Assembly: GCA_036676355.1 (NCBI GenBank)
Contig: JAKFDA010000071.1
Span: 31,281 to 95,280 of the forward strand
From: ZC4RG42 sp036676355
GTDB taxonomy: Bacteria > Pseudomonadota > Gammaproteobacteria > Burkholderiales > SG8-39
Direction of reading: 5' to 3'
Length of the DNA: 64,000 bases
Below the pieces are notes generated by a model. That model made no database searches and was not told the origin of the DNA. It was given only the letters and a program-made list of their open reading frames with translations. Shown here in pieces: positions 42,564 through 51,985 of the stretch; positions within the stretch are counted from its first letter, which is position 1, and each line of letters begins with the position of its first letter. The position numbers were made by a program, and so were the translations under genes.

Positions 42564-43473
42564 AGCGAATCACGAAAAACTGGCGCTTGCCTGGGTAGGC
42601 GGGCGCGCCGGGGATACCGCGCTCATTCGTCAGGATCCCACCGAATCGGCAGCATTCGTCGGTCATCTCAACCTGATTCACCCCAACCGCATCCAGGTTC
42701 TTGGCAAGCATGAGCAGGCGCATCTCGATGCGCTCGATCACGGCCGACTGAAACGGCTGATCGAGCGCGGCACCGCGGCCGCGCCCGCCGCGATTCTGCT
42801 GGCCGACGACGTGCCCGGCCATCCGATGCTGACCGCAATGACCGAAGCGCGCGGTATTCCGCTGTGGCGGTCGAGGATGCCGGCTGCGCTCCTGATCGAC
42901 GAACTGCGTCGTCACTTGTCCAAAGCATTGGCCGAATCCACCACCCGGCATGGCGTATTCATGGATGTCCTCGGTCTCGGTGTATTGATTACCGGCGATT
43001 CCGGTGTGGGCAAAAGCGAGTTGGGACTGGAGCTCATCAGCCGCAGCCACGGTCTTGTCGCCGACGACGTGGTCGAAATTTCCCGCATCGCGGCATCGAC
43101 CCTGGTCGGTCGTGCACCGCCCATGCTGAAGGACTTCCTCGAAGTACGCGGTCTGGGCGTACTCAATATCCGCACCATTTTCGGGGAAACCGCCGTACGG
43201 CCGAAAATGAATCTGCACCTGATAGTGCATCTTGCGCGCCCCAATCAACCCGGCGGAACCGCGGTGGACCGCCTGCCTCTGCATGAGCTATCCGAAGACA
43301 TCCTGGGCCTCACCGTGCGCAAGGTCGTCATTCCCGTTGCCGCCGGCCGCAACATCGCCGTGCTGATCGAAGCGGCGGTACGCAATTACATCCTGCAACT
43401 TCGTGGTTATCACAGCACGGAAGAATTCATGCAGCGGCAACGCGCCGAAATGAATCGGGAACAACCGGATTAA
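42532..43473 (+). CDS. hprK: HPr kinase/phosphorylase
   Basis: A 313-residue bifunctional enzyme that phosphorylates HPr on serine. The amino domain (about 1-130) precedes the catalytic P-loop G-D-S-G-V-G-K-S-E and the H-G-L-V-A-D-D segment and the E-V-R-G-L-G signature. Many Gram-negative genomes carry hprK with ptsN and rapZ, as here. The start lies inside ptsN, suggesting coupling. Confidence 0.95.
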   Translation: MLQISVAQLYEANHEKLALAWVGGRAGDTALIRQDPTESAAFVGHLNLIHPNRIQVLGKHEQAHLDALDHGRLKRLIERGTAAAPAAILLADDVPGHPMLTAMTEARGIPLWRSRMPAALLIDELRRHLSKALAESTTRHGVFMDVLGLGVLITGDSGVGKSELGLELISRSHGLVADDVVEISRIAASTLVGRAPPMLKDFLEVRGLGVLNIRTIFGETAVRPKMNLHLIVHLARPNQPGGTAVDRLPLHELSEDILGLTVRKVVIPVAAGRNIAVLIEAAVRNYILQLRGYHSTEEFMQRQRAEMNREQPD

Positions 43474-43633
43474 GCGCCGGCCGGTTTTGTGAAACGCGTT
43501 CGCGCTTCGCAAAATTACCCATCCATCGTCTCGCATCAGCCGGTCTAGTCCGTCCGAGATATCGGCAGCCGCCTCCCCTCGCGTCAACAATATGCAGCCC
43601 GTTCTGGGGCCAACACATCATTGGGGAGCGAAC

Positions 43634-43834
43634 ATGAAAACACTCGTTGCAATGGTATTGGTTGTCATGTGGTCGGTGGGTACGGTGCATGCCGAAGCCA
43701 CCAAGTCGCCTGCGCAAACGGCGCAGCAGCAGAAAATGAAGGTGTGCAATCAGCAGGCGAAAGAACAGAAGCTTAAAGGCGACGAACGCAAGGCTTTTAT
43801 GAGCCAGTGTTTGAAGAAGGACAAGCAAGCATAG
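43634..43834 (+). CDS. PsiF-repeat small periplasmic protein
   Basis: A 66-residue protein with a signal peptide (cut near V-H-A/E) and one PsiF-type repeat: K-M-K-V-C-N-Q-Q-A-K-E-Q-K-L-K-G-D-E-R-K with a second cysteine in S-Q-C-L-K-K. E. coli PsiF is phosphate-starvation induced; the function is unknown. G-G-G-G-A-G precedes the ATG by 6 bases. A strong terminator follows. It may be induced separately from hprK and rapZ. Confidence 0.8.
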   Translation: MKTLVAMVLVVMWSVGTVHAEATKSPAQTAQQQKMKVCNQQAKEQKLKGDERKAFMSQCLKKDKQA

Positions 43835-43856
43835 TCGCGGTATGCCATCCCTCCTC

Positions 43857-43878
43857 AGGGCGCTGCGGCGCCCTTTTT
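43857..43878 (+). terminator. Rho-independent terminator after the psiF-like gene
   Basis: Seven-base stem AGGGCGC / GCGCCCT with loop TGCG, followed by five T. Confidence 0.88.
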
Positions 43879-43945
43879 CATGCGCGCGTTTCGCGCGGAG
43901 GCATTCTTTGCCCGCCTTTGGCGCATCGGATATGCTTGACCGGCC

Positions 43946-44788
43946 ATGCAACTCATTCTCATCAGCGGTCTCTCCGGCTCGGGCAAAAGTATCGCGCTGA
44001 ACGTCCTTGAAGACGCACGCTACTACTGTGTCGACAACCTGCCGGCGCCGCTGCTGTTCGAAGCGGTGGGTCTGTTACGCGAATCCGGCTACGACCGCAT
44101 CGCAGTCAGCATCGATGCACGCAGCGGTAGCGCGTTATCCGAGCTTCCGGCCGCGGTGCTTACCCTCAAAAGCCAGGGCGTCGATGTGCGCCTCTTGTTT
44201 CTGGATGCCACCAACGAGACGCTGATCAAGCGCTTCTCCGAGACGCGCCGCAAACACCCGCTGTCCGACGGCAAGCGAACGCTGGAAGAGTGCATCGCGC
44301 GCGAGCGCGATCTGCTGCAGGATATCGGCGTGCTGGGACACCATATCGACACGAGCGATGCCGCGCCGAGCAGTTTGCGCGCATGGATCAAGGAACTGGT
44401 GGAAATCGATCGATCGGGCACGACGCTGCTGTTCCAGTCGTTCGGTTTCAAGGAAGGCATCCCGCTCGATTCCGATATGGTCTTCGATGTCCGCTGCCTG
44501 CCCAATCCTTATTACGACCCCAAGCTGCGACCGCTATGCGGGCTGGATGGCGACGTCTGCGATTTCCTCGACGCCATTCCCGATGTCGGCAGCATGCTGC
44601 AGGATATTGGCGATTTCGTCGCGCGCTGGCTGCCGCTCTTTCTGCGTGACAACCGCGCCTATCTCACCGTCGCCATCGGCTGCACCGGGGGACAACACCG
44701 CTCGGTCTACATGGTGGAGCGGCTGGCGACGCGTTTTCAGGGAGAAGTCCCGGTGCTCATCCGCCACCGTCAACTGCCTCCAAAATAA
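43946..44788 (+). CDS. rapZ: RNase adapter protein RapZ
   Basis: A 280-residue P-loop protein: Walker A G-L-S-G-S-G-K-S near residue 8, Y-Y-C-V-D-N-L-P, and the carboxy signature I-G-C-T-G-G-Q-H-R-S-V-Y. In E. coli RapZ steers RNase E to the GlmZ small RNA to set glucosamine-6-phosphate synthesis. It follows hprK as usual. Confidence 0.95.
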   Translation: MQLILISGLSGSGKSIALNVLEDARYYCVDNLPAPLLFEAVGLLRESGYDRIAVSIDARSGSALSELPAAVLTLKSQGVDVRLLFLDATNETLIKRFSETRRKHPLSDGKRTLEECIARERDLLQDIGVLGHHIDTSDAAPSSLRAWIKELVEIDRSGTTLLFQSFGFKEGIPLDSDMVFDVRCLPNPYYDPKLRPLCGLDGDVCDFLDAIPDVGSMLQDIGDFVARWLPLFLRDNRAYLTVAIGCTGGQHRSVYMVERLATRFQGEVPVLIRHRQLPPK

Positions 44789-44797
44789 CGCCCATCG

Positions 44798-45433
44798 ATG
44801 ACCTTGCCCGTACAAACCGTCACCGTGGGACTGACCGGTGCTTCCGGCCTGATCTACGGCCTGCGTCTGATCGAGTGTCTGCTCGAAGCACGCATTCGCG
44901 TCGGTCTGGCCTACACCCAGGCGGCGCAGATCGTCGCCAAACAAGAACTCGATCTTGTGCTGCCGACGCGCCCGAACGAAGCGCTGCACGTGCTCATCGA
45001 ACGGTTCAAGACAAGCACCGGCCAACTCTCGGTGTATGCGCGCGAAGACTGGTACGCGCCGATTGCTTCCGGCTCGAATCCCACCGATGCGATGGTGATC
45101 TGCCCCTGCTCGATGGGCACGCTGGCCGCCGTTGCGGGCGGGCTGTCCGACAATCTTATCGAACGCGCCGCCGACGTCGCGCTCAAGGAGCGCCGGCCGC
45201 TGATCCTCGTGCCGCGCGAAACGCCGCTGTCCCTGCTGCATCTGGAAAACATGACGCGCCTGGCGCGCGCAGGCGCAATCGTGCTGCCGGCCAATCCCGG
45301 TTTCTACCATCGGCCGCAATCGGTCGAGGCGCTGGTCGATTACGTCGTTGCGCGCATTCTCGATCATCTGCGTATTCCGCACACACTCATGCAACGCTGG
45401 GGCGACGACGCAGCCGCTTCGGCTTCCGCATAG
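44798..45433 (+). CDS. ubiX: Flavin prenyltransferase UbiX
   Basis: A 211-residue flavoprotein that makes prenylated FMN for the UbiD decarboxylase in ubiquinone synthesis. G-L-T-G-A-S-G-L-I-Y-G, the C-P-C-S-M-G-T-L-A segment and R-E-T-P-L-S are diagnostic. Starts 9 bp after rapZ. Confidence 0.94.
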   Translation: MTLPVQTVTVGLTGASGLIYGLRLIECLLEARIRVGLAYTQAAQIVAKQELDLVLPTRPNEALHVLIERFKTSTGQLSVYAREDWYAPIASGSNPTDAMVICPCSMGTLAAVAGGLSDNLIERAADVALKERRPLILVPRETPLSLLHLENMTRLARAGAIVLPANPGFYHRPQSVEALVDYVVARILDHLRIPHTLMQRWGDDAAASASA

Positions 45434-45448
45434 AAAGCCATCGTTTTC

Positions 45449-46054
45449 ATGGGCCAGCGCAGCACGCTCGATATTCCGCTCTTTCCGCTCAACGCAGTCC
45501 TGTTTCCCGGCGGCCGCCTGCCGCTGCGTGTGTTCGAAGCGCGCTACATGGACATGACGCGCGATTGCCTGCGCAACGAACAGCCTTTCGGCGTTTGTCT
45601 CATCAAACAGGGCAAGGAAGTGGGCGAAGTGGCCGTGCCGGAAGAAATCGGCTGCCTGGCGCATATCGCCGAGTGCGACATGCAGCAGCTCGGCGTGCTG
45701 ACCTTGCGCGCATGCGGCGGCTTGCGTTTTCGCATACTCAAGACACAGGCAGACAAAAACGGACTTTTGCGTGCAAGTGCGGAACCGATCGCGCCCGAGT
45801 CGAATACACCCGTACCACCGAAATTTTTTGGCTGCGCGAATCTGCTGCGACTGATTGCTGCCGATGACAGCAAGGTGCATTTCGACGCGCCCTATCGCTT
45901 CGACGATGCCGCATGGGTGGGATACCGCCTGACCGAAGCGCTGCCGGTACCGCTGCTCGCCAAGCAGAAACTGCTTGAACTGAACGATCCTGTCGTACGC
46001 CTAGAGATCCTGCACCGCTTCCTCGAACAGCGCGGCCTGCTTGCCTCGCGCTGA
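45449..46054 (+). CDS. Lon-protease N-terminal-domain protein
   Basis: A 201-residue protein consisting only of the Lon substrate-binding (LON) domain: I-P-L-F-P-L-N-A-V-L-F-P-G-G and L-R-V-F-E-A-R-Y near residues 7-33. There is no ATPase or protease domain. Its function is unknown. The 3' end overlaps the convergent mutY by 54 bp. Confidence 0.85.
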   Translation: MGQRSTLDIPLFPLNAVLFPGGRLPLRVFEARYMDMTRDCLRNEQPFGVCLIKQGKEVGEVAVPEEIGCLAHIAECDMQQLGVLTLRACGGLRFRILKTQADKNGLLRASAEPIAPESNTPVPPKFFGCANLLRLIAADDSKVHFDAPYRFDDAAWVGYRLTEALPVPLLAKQKLLELNDPVVRLEILHRFLEQRGLLASR

Positions 46055-47089
46055 AGCGTGCAGTTCGCGCAGGATGCGCTTGGCCGGCGTCGGCAGCGCC
46101 CCGGCGAGCGCGTCTTCAACGGTCAGCCAAACCACGCCGGGCTGTGCCGCGCGCGGCACGCGACGTGACACATGCGTCAACAGCGGCGTGATGTTGAGAT
46201 GAAAATGCGTGAAGCTGTGCTTGAGCAGGCCGAGGCGCTGTGTGCTCGACACTTCACAGCCGTATAAACGTTCGCCGATACGGCGGGCTTCCGCTTCGTC
46301 GCCCACTTCCGGAAAGCACCACAGGCCGCCCCAGATGCCGGTGGCCGGACGCTTTTGCAATAACACTTCGCCGGCATGCACAAGCACGACCATGTTCGTG
46401 TCGCGCGTGGGCAAGGCCTTGCGCGGGCGCGGCGTGGGCAGTTCGTGCACTTGATTCCGAGCATGTGCGACACAAGTGTCCGCAACGGGACAACGATTGC
46501 AGTCCGGTCGCTTGGTCATACAGATCGTTGCGCCCAGATCCATCGAACCTTGTATGTACGCTTCGATATCGCGCGCGGGCAGCAGCGATTCGGCCAGCGA
46601 CCAGAGTTGCTGTTCGACCGCGCGCTCGCCGGGATAGCCCGCGACACCGAAATGGCGCGCCAGCACGCGCTTCACGTTGCCGTCGAGAATCGCAGCGCGC
46701 GCACCGAACGCGAAACCGGCAATCGCTGCCGCAGTGGAGCGTCCGATCCCGGGCAACGCTTCGATGTCCGCCAGCGCAGTCGGGAACACGCCGCCGTGCC
46801 GTTCGACAACCAGACGCGCCGCCTGATGCAGATTGCGCGCGCGCGAGTAATAGCCGAGCCCGCTCCAAAGCCGCAGTACCTCGTTGTCATCCGCCCGCGC
46901 GAGAGCGCGGATATCGGGAAAGCGTTCGCGAAAGCGCTGATAGTAGGGAATGACCGTCGCGACCTGCGTCTGCTGCAGCATGATTTCCGACAGCCAGATC
47001 GCATACGGATCGCACGTGCGCTGCCACGGCAGATCGTGACGACCGTGCGCGCGTTGCCATGCGATGAGGCGCTCGGCGAATTGCGCCAT
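46001..47089 (-). CDS. mutY: Adenine DNA glycosylase MutY
   Basis: Removes adenine mispaired with 8-oxoguanine. The 362-residue enzyme has catalytic Glu in S-E-I-M-L-Q-Q-T-Q, Asp in L-D-G-N-V-K-R-V, the HhH motif L-P-G-I-G-R-S-T-A, and 4Fe-4S ligands C-X6-C-X2-C-X5-C (C-M-T-K-R-P-D-C-N-R-C-P-V-A-D-T-C). A NUDIX-like carboxy domain (about 225-345) recognises 8-oxoG. It overlaps the end of the convergent LON gene. Confidence 0.96.
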   Translation of the reverse strand: MAQFAERLIAWQRAHGRHDLPWQRTCDPYAIWLSEIMLQQTQVATVIPYYQRFRERFPDIRALARADDNEVLRLWSGLGYYSRARNLHQAARLVVERHGGVFPTALADIEALPGIGRSTAAAIAGFAFGARAAILDGNVKRVLARHFGVAGYPGERAVEQQLWSLAESLLPARDIEAYIQGSMDLGATICMTKRPDCNRCPVADTCVAHARNQVHELPTPRPRKALPTRDTNMVVLVHAGEVLLQKRPATGIWGGLWCFPEVGDEAEARRIGERLYGCEVSSTQRLGLLKHSFTHFHLNITPLLTHVSRRVPRAAQPGVVWLTVEDALAGALPTPAKRILRELHASARGKQAALFEEAVQDL

Positions 47090-47094
47090 GACGA

Positions 47095-49440
47095 CTATTT
47101 GATCAGCCCGCGCAGCAATTGCTCGCCCAGGCTGCCGCCGCGCTTGTCGTTCTTATCGGCCGGCGCATCGGCCTCGCCTTGCTGCGCGTCCTGTTTACCG
47201 CCCAGGCGCCGCTCGAGTTGACGACGCAATTCGTCCTTCGCCCTGTCTTCGACCAGCGCACGCGTGTCGAGCCGATACTTGAGACTGTCCGTCGGGCCGC
47301 TGATCGTGACCGGCACGGTGATACTGCCAACCTTGTCCAGTCCCTTGCCGCCCTGCCCGGTGGATGTGTTCACCAATGAGGCTTTCACCTGGTAATCGAG
47401 ACTCGATTCGGGAATGTTCACATCGCCGCTGCCGTTCACGCGCAGGAAGGGCGAGCGCAGCAACAGATCATTGTTGTGCGCGATACCGTTCTGAACCTTG
47501 AAGCTGGCACTGAGGTCGGAAAAATCCGTCTGCTCGCCGCCTTTTGCCTGCTCCTCGGCCGCGCTCCTGGAGCCCAGCACCGCCTTCGCTTTGCGCAACG
47601 CTTCAGCGAGGTTGAAACCTTTGACCGCACCGTCCTTGAGCACCACGCTCGCCGTCCCGCCCAGTGCACGCTTCAAGGCGTCGGGCGTGGTGCCGACGGT
47701 TTGCAAATCGAGTTCGACGTTGCCACGCCCTTCGAGCAGATCCTTCTCGGCGACGTCGCGCAGCAGCGGGCCGATGTTCACCCCGACGAGGCGCTGTTTG
47801 ATGACGTAGCTATTGCGATGCGCGTTGACGACCGCGCTGCCCTGCAGGCTGCCGCGATAGAGGTTCGCACGAATCGGGCTGACCGCAAGATGGCCCTTAT
47901 CGGCATCGACATTGACATTGACGTTCTGCGCCTTGATGTTCGAAACCACCAGTTCACCGACCTTGACGCCGCCTTGCGCCTGCAGCGTTTTCAGCCAGCC
48001 CAGGTCGATGGGCGATTCCTTTGCGGCCGGCGACGAAGCGGCGCTGCCGCCTTTCGCGCCGCCTGAGGAACCGGCACCCGCTTGCGCCTTGTCGGCGGGC
48101 GGCAGATACCGATCGATGTTCAATCGATCGGCGTTGACATCGAATTTCACCGCCGGCGAATCAAAGCCTTTCACCGCGAATTTGGCGTTTACCGTGCCAT
48201 CTTCCAACCGTGCGCGCAGATCGGCCTGCGCGGTCTCCTGCCCCCAATCGACATGCTTCGAGCCTTCCAGATGCAGCTTCGCGCTCTTGTTCGGCACCTT
48301 CGGCCCCGAGAAGACAAAGTCTCCGACAATCGTGGCCAGTTGCAGACGCTTTGCGTCGAGATCAAGCAGGACGGGAGAGCCGATTTTGCCGGTCACGGCA
48401 AGCGTGTCCTGTTTCAGCTGCATGTCGATGTCCGCACTCGCAAACTGAATTTGCTTACCTGCCGCATTCAGCGCGGACAGCACGACATGCGCCTCGATGG
48501 CACGCTCCGGCGTCTTGTACTTGAGATCGACGGCAATCGGTTTGCTCTCCGAACGATCCGGTGAGATGAGCAGTTTAGGCACGGTGAAGCGCGCGTCGAG
48601 CATGTCGCCCGATCTGGCGGTCGCTTCGACACCGGTCAGATCCACCCGCCCGGCGTTCCGATCGAAGCCGGCAGTGTCGCCTTTGACATGCAACTGCAGC
48701 GCATCGAGTGCCGCCGCATCGCCTTCGGCCGTGAGGTCCATGTTCGACAGTTGCGCCGCGCCCTTCTCGATATCGAAGCGGTACCCCGCCTGGAGATTGA
48801 TCTGCAATGCGAGTTTGGGCTGGGTGCCGTCCACGCGCGCGGAGAAATCCATTTTCCCCGGCACGCCGCTGGCGATGCGGCCGGTATTGAGATTGACGTT
48901 GGAAGCGCGCAATTGCGTGCCGTTCGTCTGATCCTGCCAGCCGACCGTGGCATCGCGCAGCGCAATGCCGCCGATATCGATCGCCGGCATCTTGGCGGGT
49001 TTAGTCGGCTCGGCTTCTTTGGGCTTGGTCGTTTCTTTGGTCTTTTCGCCGAGCAGATCATCGAAATTGGTGCTGCCGTTCTTGTACTTGACGAGATCGG
49101 CTTCAAGTCCGGTCAGCGTCACTTCATCGACGATGAACTGTTTCGAAAGCAAGGGCAGCAGGGCCAACGCCACACGCGCCTCATCGACCTGAGCGAAGCG
49201 TTGATCGCTGTTCGGTGCCGATAGCGTCACACCCTGTACGGCGGCGCCGATTTTCGGATAAAACTTGAGTTCTATGTCGCCGCTGACGGTGAGCGTGCGG
49301 CCGGTATGATCTTTCACCATCTTGATCAGATCCGGCTTGTACTCGTTCGGATCGACGGTCAGCGCAATGAACGCCACCGCCCCGACAACCAGAACGACCA
49401 ATCCCACTACGATCCACAGCAACCACTTCACGACTCTCAT
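47095..49440 (-). CDS. AsmA-family protein
   Basis: A 781-residue protein with an amino-terminal membrane helix (about 5-27) followed by a long periplasmic region with AsmA signature V-D-P-N-E-Y-K-P. A carboxy-terminal AsmA-like domain (about 590-730) has S-V-V-L-K-D-G-A-V-K-G-F-N. AsmA-like proteins are long grooved bridges thought to pass lipids between membranes. It lies 5 bp upstream of mutY. Confidence 0.9.
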   Translation of the reverse strand: MRVVKWLLWIVVGLVVLVVGAVAFIALTVDPNEYKPDLIKMVKDHTGRTLTVSGDIELKFYPKIGAAVQGVTLSAPNSDQRFAQVDEARVALALLPLLSKQFIVDEVTLTGLEADLVKYKNGSTNFDDLLGEKTKETTKPKEAEPTKPAKMPAIDIGGIALRDATVGWQDQTNGTQLRASNVNLNTGRIASGVPGKMDFSARVDGTQPKLALQINLQAGYRFDIEKGAAQLSNMDLTAEGDAAALDALQLHVKGDTAGFDRNAGRVDLTGVEATARSGDMLDARFTVPKLLISPDRSESKPIAVDLKYKTPERAIEAHVVLSALNAAGKQIQFASADIDMQLKQDTLAVTGKIGSPVLLDLDAKRLQLATIVGDFVFSGPKVPNKSAKLHLEGSKHVDWGQETAQADLRARLEDGTVNAKFAVKGFDSPAVKFDVNADRLNIDRYLPPADKAQAGAGSSGGAKGGSAASSPAAKESPIDLGWLKTLQAQGGVKVGELVVSNIKAQNVNVNVDADKGHLAVSPIRANLYRGSLQGSAVVNAHRNSYVIKQRLVGVNIGPLLRDVAEKDLLEGRGNVELDLQTVGTTPDALKRALGGTASVVLKDGAVKGFNLAEALRKAKAVLGSRSAAEEQAKGGEQTDFSDLSASFKVQNGIAHNNDLLLRSPFLRVNGSGDVNIPESSLDYQVKASLVNTSTGQGGKGLDKVGSITVPVTISGPTDSLKYRLDTRALVEDRAKDELRRQLERRLGGKQDAQQGEADAPADKNDKRGGSLGEQLLRGLIK

Positions 49441-50357
49441 GCGCCGTCCTTGTTTTCGTTCGCAATGCCGAAAGGCACGTGACCCGTTGCAACATGCAGG
49501 CGCGCGGACTCGCAGTGGCCGCGCTGATCGTCGAAAAAGATGTCCGCACCGAACACCTTGAGGAAATTGCCCTTCTCGAGGCCGCCGAGAAACAACGCTT
49601 CATCGATGCGAATGTCCCAGGCGCGCAGGGTGCGCACCACACGCTCATGTGCGGGCGCGCTGCGTGCCGTCACCAGCGCAGTGCGGATCGGCGATGCATC
49701 GGGCGGGTATTCGGACTGAATGTGCTGCAGCGCGGCAAGAAAATTTTTGAACGGCCCGCCGGTAAGCGGATTGTGCGCGGCCGATACTTCAGCGGCATGA
49801 AAGCGATCGAGGCCGTCCTGCTTGTAGACGCGCTCCGCTTCGTCCGAGAAAATCACTGCGTCGCCGTCGAAGGCGATACGCAACTGTTCGCTCTGGGAGA
49901 GATTCTGTCCGACGTTGGAAGGCAGAATCGTCGCCGCTGCATGCCCCGCGTCCAGCGCCTTGCGCACGTCGACCGGGTTGGCCGATAAAAACAGGTCGGC
50001 ATCGAAGGCGGGTACATAGGAGTAAGTGCTTTCGCCACCGGTGAACGCCGCGCGCGTAATGTCGAGCTTGTAATGCTCGATGGAATTCATGATGCGTAAA
50101 CCGGTGTCGGCCGTGTTGCGCGAAAGCAGAATCACTTCCACCCGCGGCCGCGCCGGCAGCATGCCGTTGAGGGCCAGCAGCTTTCTCACCAGCGGAAAGG
50201 CGATGCCCGGCGCCAGCACTTCCTCCTCGCGCGCGCGCTGGTATTGGAAATACGCCTCCACGCCGTCCTGCTCGAACACGCGATTGCTTTCTTCGAGATC
50301 GAACAAGGCGCGGGATGAGATTGCTACAACCAACTTACCGTCAAAGGTGGCGGGCAT
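49437..50357 (-). CDS. Cytosolic 5'-nucleotidase family protein
   Basis: A 306-residue protein of the NT5C1-like 5'-nucleotidase family. V-V-A-I-S-S-R-A-L-F-D-L-E-E near residue 10, F-L-S-A-N-P-V-D-V-R near residue 128, and I-F-F-D-D-Q near the end match. Family members dephosphorylate purine or pyrimidine monophosphates. ATG at 50357 is chosen because the upstream residues do not match the family. Overlaps the AsmA gene by 4 bp. Confidence 0.85.
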   Translation of the reverse strand: MPATFDGKLVVAISSRALFDLEESNRVFEQDGVEAYFQYQRAREEEVLAPGIAFPLVRKLLALNGMLPARPRVEVILLSRNTADTGLRIMNSIEHYKLDITRAAFTGGESTYSYVPAFDADLFLSANPVDVRKALDAGHAAATILPSNVGQNLSQSEQLRIAFDGDAVIFSDEAERVYKQDGLDRFHAAEVSAAHNPLTGGPFKNFLAALQHIQSEYPPDASPIRTALVTARSAPAHERVVRTLRAWDIRIDEALFLGGLEKGNFLKVFGADIFFDDQRGHCESARLHVATGHVPFGIANENKDGA

Positions 50358-50531
50358 TTGAGTTGTCTGGCTCCAGTGACGCGCGATGGAACATTGATTG
50401 ACGCGCAACATCGGTTGCGCTCATGGACGAGTGGCATTTTAACCCCCGCGGGCCTCTTTCTTGATAGGAACGCCGGTAAGTCTCTGTCGCGCCGACATAT
50501 ATGCAAGCGCAGGCTTCGAGGGATGCCAATC

Positions 50532-51542
50532 ATGGGATTTGCAACGCGGTTGCAGCGGACGCTGCTCATCGCCACCATGCTGACCGTCGCCACGCCCGTT
50601 TCCGCGTCGGATTGGTTTGCAACGGCGCCTCGCCCAGCCATGTCGACCGCCGCAACAGCGGATTATTCAACCGGTGGACCTCTGCGGCCGGCCACTTCGA
50701 CCTTGCAACAGGAGCCGCTTTATCGCCTGCACCCTTTCAATCCCGATCTCACCCACGCCGATCGGCGCCAGGCCAAGCTCTTTCTCGGCACTTCGGTCGG
50801 TCTGGTATTGCTCTATGGCGCTTCGCAATGGTGGGACGATGGCCTGAACACCACGTTTCGCAGCAAGAGTGAAGGCTGGTTCAGCCAGCACACGGTCGAA
50901 GGCGGCGCGGACAAGCTGGGACACTTTTATTCCGCCTATGCGGGAACACGCGTCGTCACCCGCGTCATGGAGTGGCTGGGAGATGATCACGATACCGCCC
51001 TCGCCGTCGGCATGGTGGCGGCCGCCGGCACGCTGTCGCTGGTCGAGGTGATCGACGGCTTCTCCGAAAAATACCGCTTCAGTCACGAAGATCTGTTGAT
51101 GGGTCTGGGCGGCGCGGCGCTGGGCTGGTTCGCCGAGACGCATCCGGCAATCGACGAAAAATTCGATTTTCGTTTTTACTACTGGCCGTCCGATTACGCG
51201 CGCGATAACGACAAGATCGACCCCTTCGGCGATTACTCCGGACAGAAATATTTTCTCGTTACCAAGGCCAGCGGCTTCGACGCAACACGCTCTCACCCCC
51301 TGTTGCACTACCTCGAGCTGGTGGTCGGATACGGCGCGCGCAATTACGAAACCAACGCGGACGACGATCCGACGCGAAGCTTCTATTACGGCGTTTCGCT
51401 CAATCTCACCGAGGTCTTGCGACACACGGCATTCAAGAATGACAAGCCGCGCAGCAACACCGCGCAATGGACCGGCATGGCGCTGGAACTGTGGCAGCCA
51501 CCCGGGAGCGTCGTATTCGCGCGGCACAACCTGCCGCGATAA
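50532..51542 (+). CDS. DUF2279 periplasmic protein
   Basis: A 336-residue exported protein with a signal peptide (cut near A-S-A/S). The core is rich in aromatics: S-Q-W-W-D-D-G, G-A-D-K-L-G-H-F-Y-S-A-Y and F-S-E-K-Y-R-F-S-H-E-D, typical of DUF2279 proteins, whose function is unknown. An ATG at 50523 is also possible; 50532 is preferred because G-A-G-G-G sits nine bases before it. Confidence 0.8.
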   Translation: MGFATRLQRTLLIATMLTVATPVSASDWFATAPRPAMSTAATADYSTGGPLRPATSTLQQEPLYRLHPFNPDLTHADRRQAKLFLGTSVGLVLLYGASQWWDDGLNTTFRSKSEGWFSQHTVEGGADKLGHFYSAYAGTRVVTRVMEWLGDDHDTALAVGMVAAAGTLSLVEVIDGFSEKYRFSHEDLLMGLGGAALGWFAETHPAIDEKFDFRFYYWPSDYARDNDKIDPFGDYSGQKYFLVTKASGFDATRSHPLLHYLELVVGYGARNYETNADDDPTRSFYYGVSLNLTEVLRHTAFKNDKPRSNTAQWTGMALELWQPPGSVVFARHNLPR

Positions 51543-51605
51543 TTTCGATCGATCATTGCCGCCGCGTTGCCGGACGATGAGCAGGTCGCATAGAATCGGC
51601 GCGTC

Positions 51606-51679
51606 GCGGGTGTAGTTCAATGGCAGAACCTCAGCTTCCCAAGCTGATGGTGTGGGTTCGATTCCCATCACCCGCTCCA
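51606..51679 (+). tRNA. tRNA-Gly (anticodon CCC)
   Basis: A 74-base cloverleaf: acceptor GCGGGTG / CACCCGC, D stem GTTC / GAAC, anticodon stem TCAGC / GCTGA around loop TTCCCAA (anticodon CCC, decodes GGG), T arm GTGGG / CCCAT with TTCGATT, discriminator T and encoded CCA. A strong hairpin begins at its last base. Confidence 0.95.
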
Positions 51680-51720
51680 GATATACAAAGGGAGCCCTTC
51701 AGGGCTCCCTTTGTATATCT
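51679..51720 (+). terminator. Very long perfect hairpin after the tRNA
   Basis: A 19-base-pair perfect stem (AGATATACAAAGGGAGCCC and its complement) around loop TTCA. The inner GC-rich part followed by TTT would work as a terminator for the tRNA. The stem is longer than needed for that. Confidence 0.8.
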
Positions 51721-51969
51721 GGATAGGACGACGGGTGAAGTACCCACCGGTTCGACAACTGAATGTCCGGGGGACATTCAGTTGGACGCCGAGGCGTTCC
51801 AGCGACTTGGCGGTCCCGAGCAGCATGCCGCGAGGGATGAGCGGATCGCATCAAGCGAGACGCTCACATTCCCATCACATTCAAGCCATCCGAAAAGCGC
51901 AGTTCCTTCCAAGGCTCCCTTTCGTATGTGGATTGGACGATGAGCAGAGTGCCTTTCGTGAAGTACCCA
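51702..51969. repeat. Degenerate direct repeats flanking a palindrome
   Basis: The stretch GGGCTCCCTTTGTAT ... GTGAAGTACCCA at 51702-51746 recurs in altered form as AGGCTCCCTTTCGTAT ... GTGAAGTACCCA at 51911-51969. Between them lies a perfect 13-base inverted repeat, CAACTGAATGTCC / GGACATTCAGTTG, around GGG at 51756-51784. No credible protein gene lies here. It looks like the remains of duplication or of a small mobile element next to the tRNA 3' end. Confidence 0.6.
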
Positions 51970-51985
51970 AATTCTCATGTGGCAG

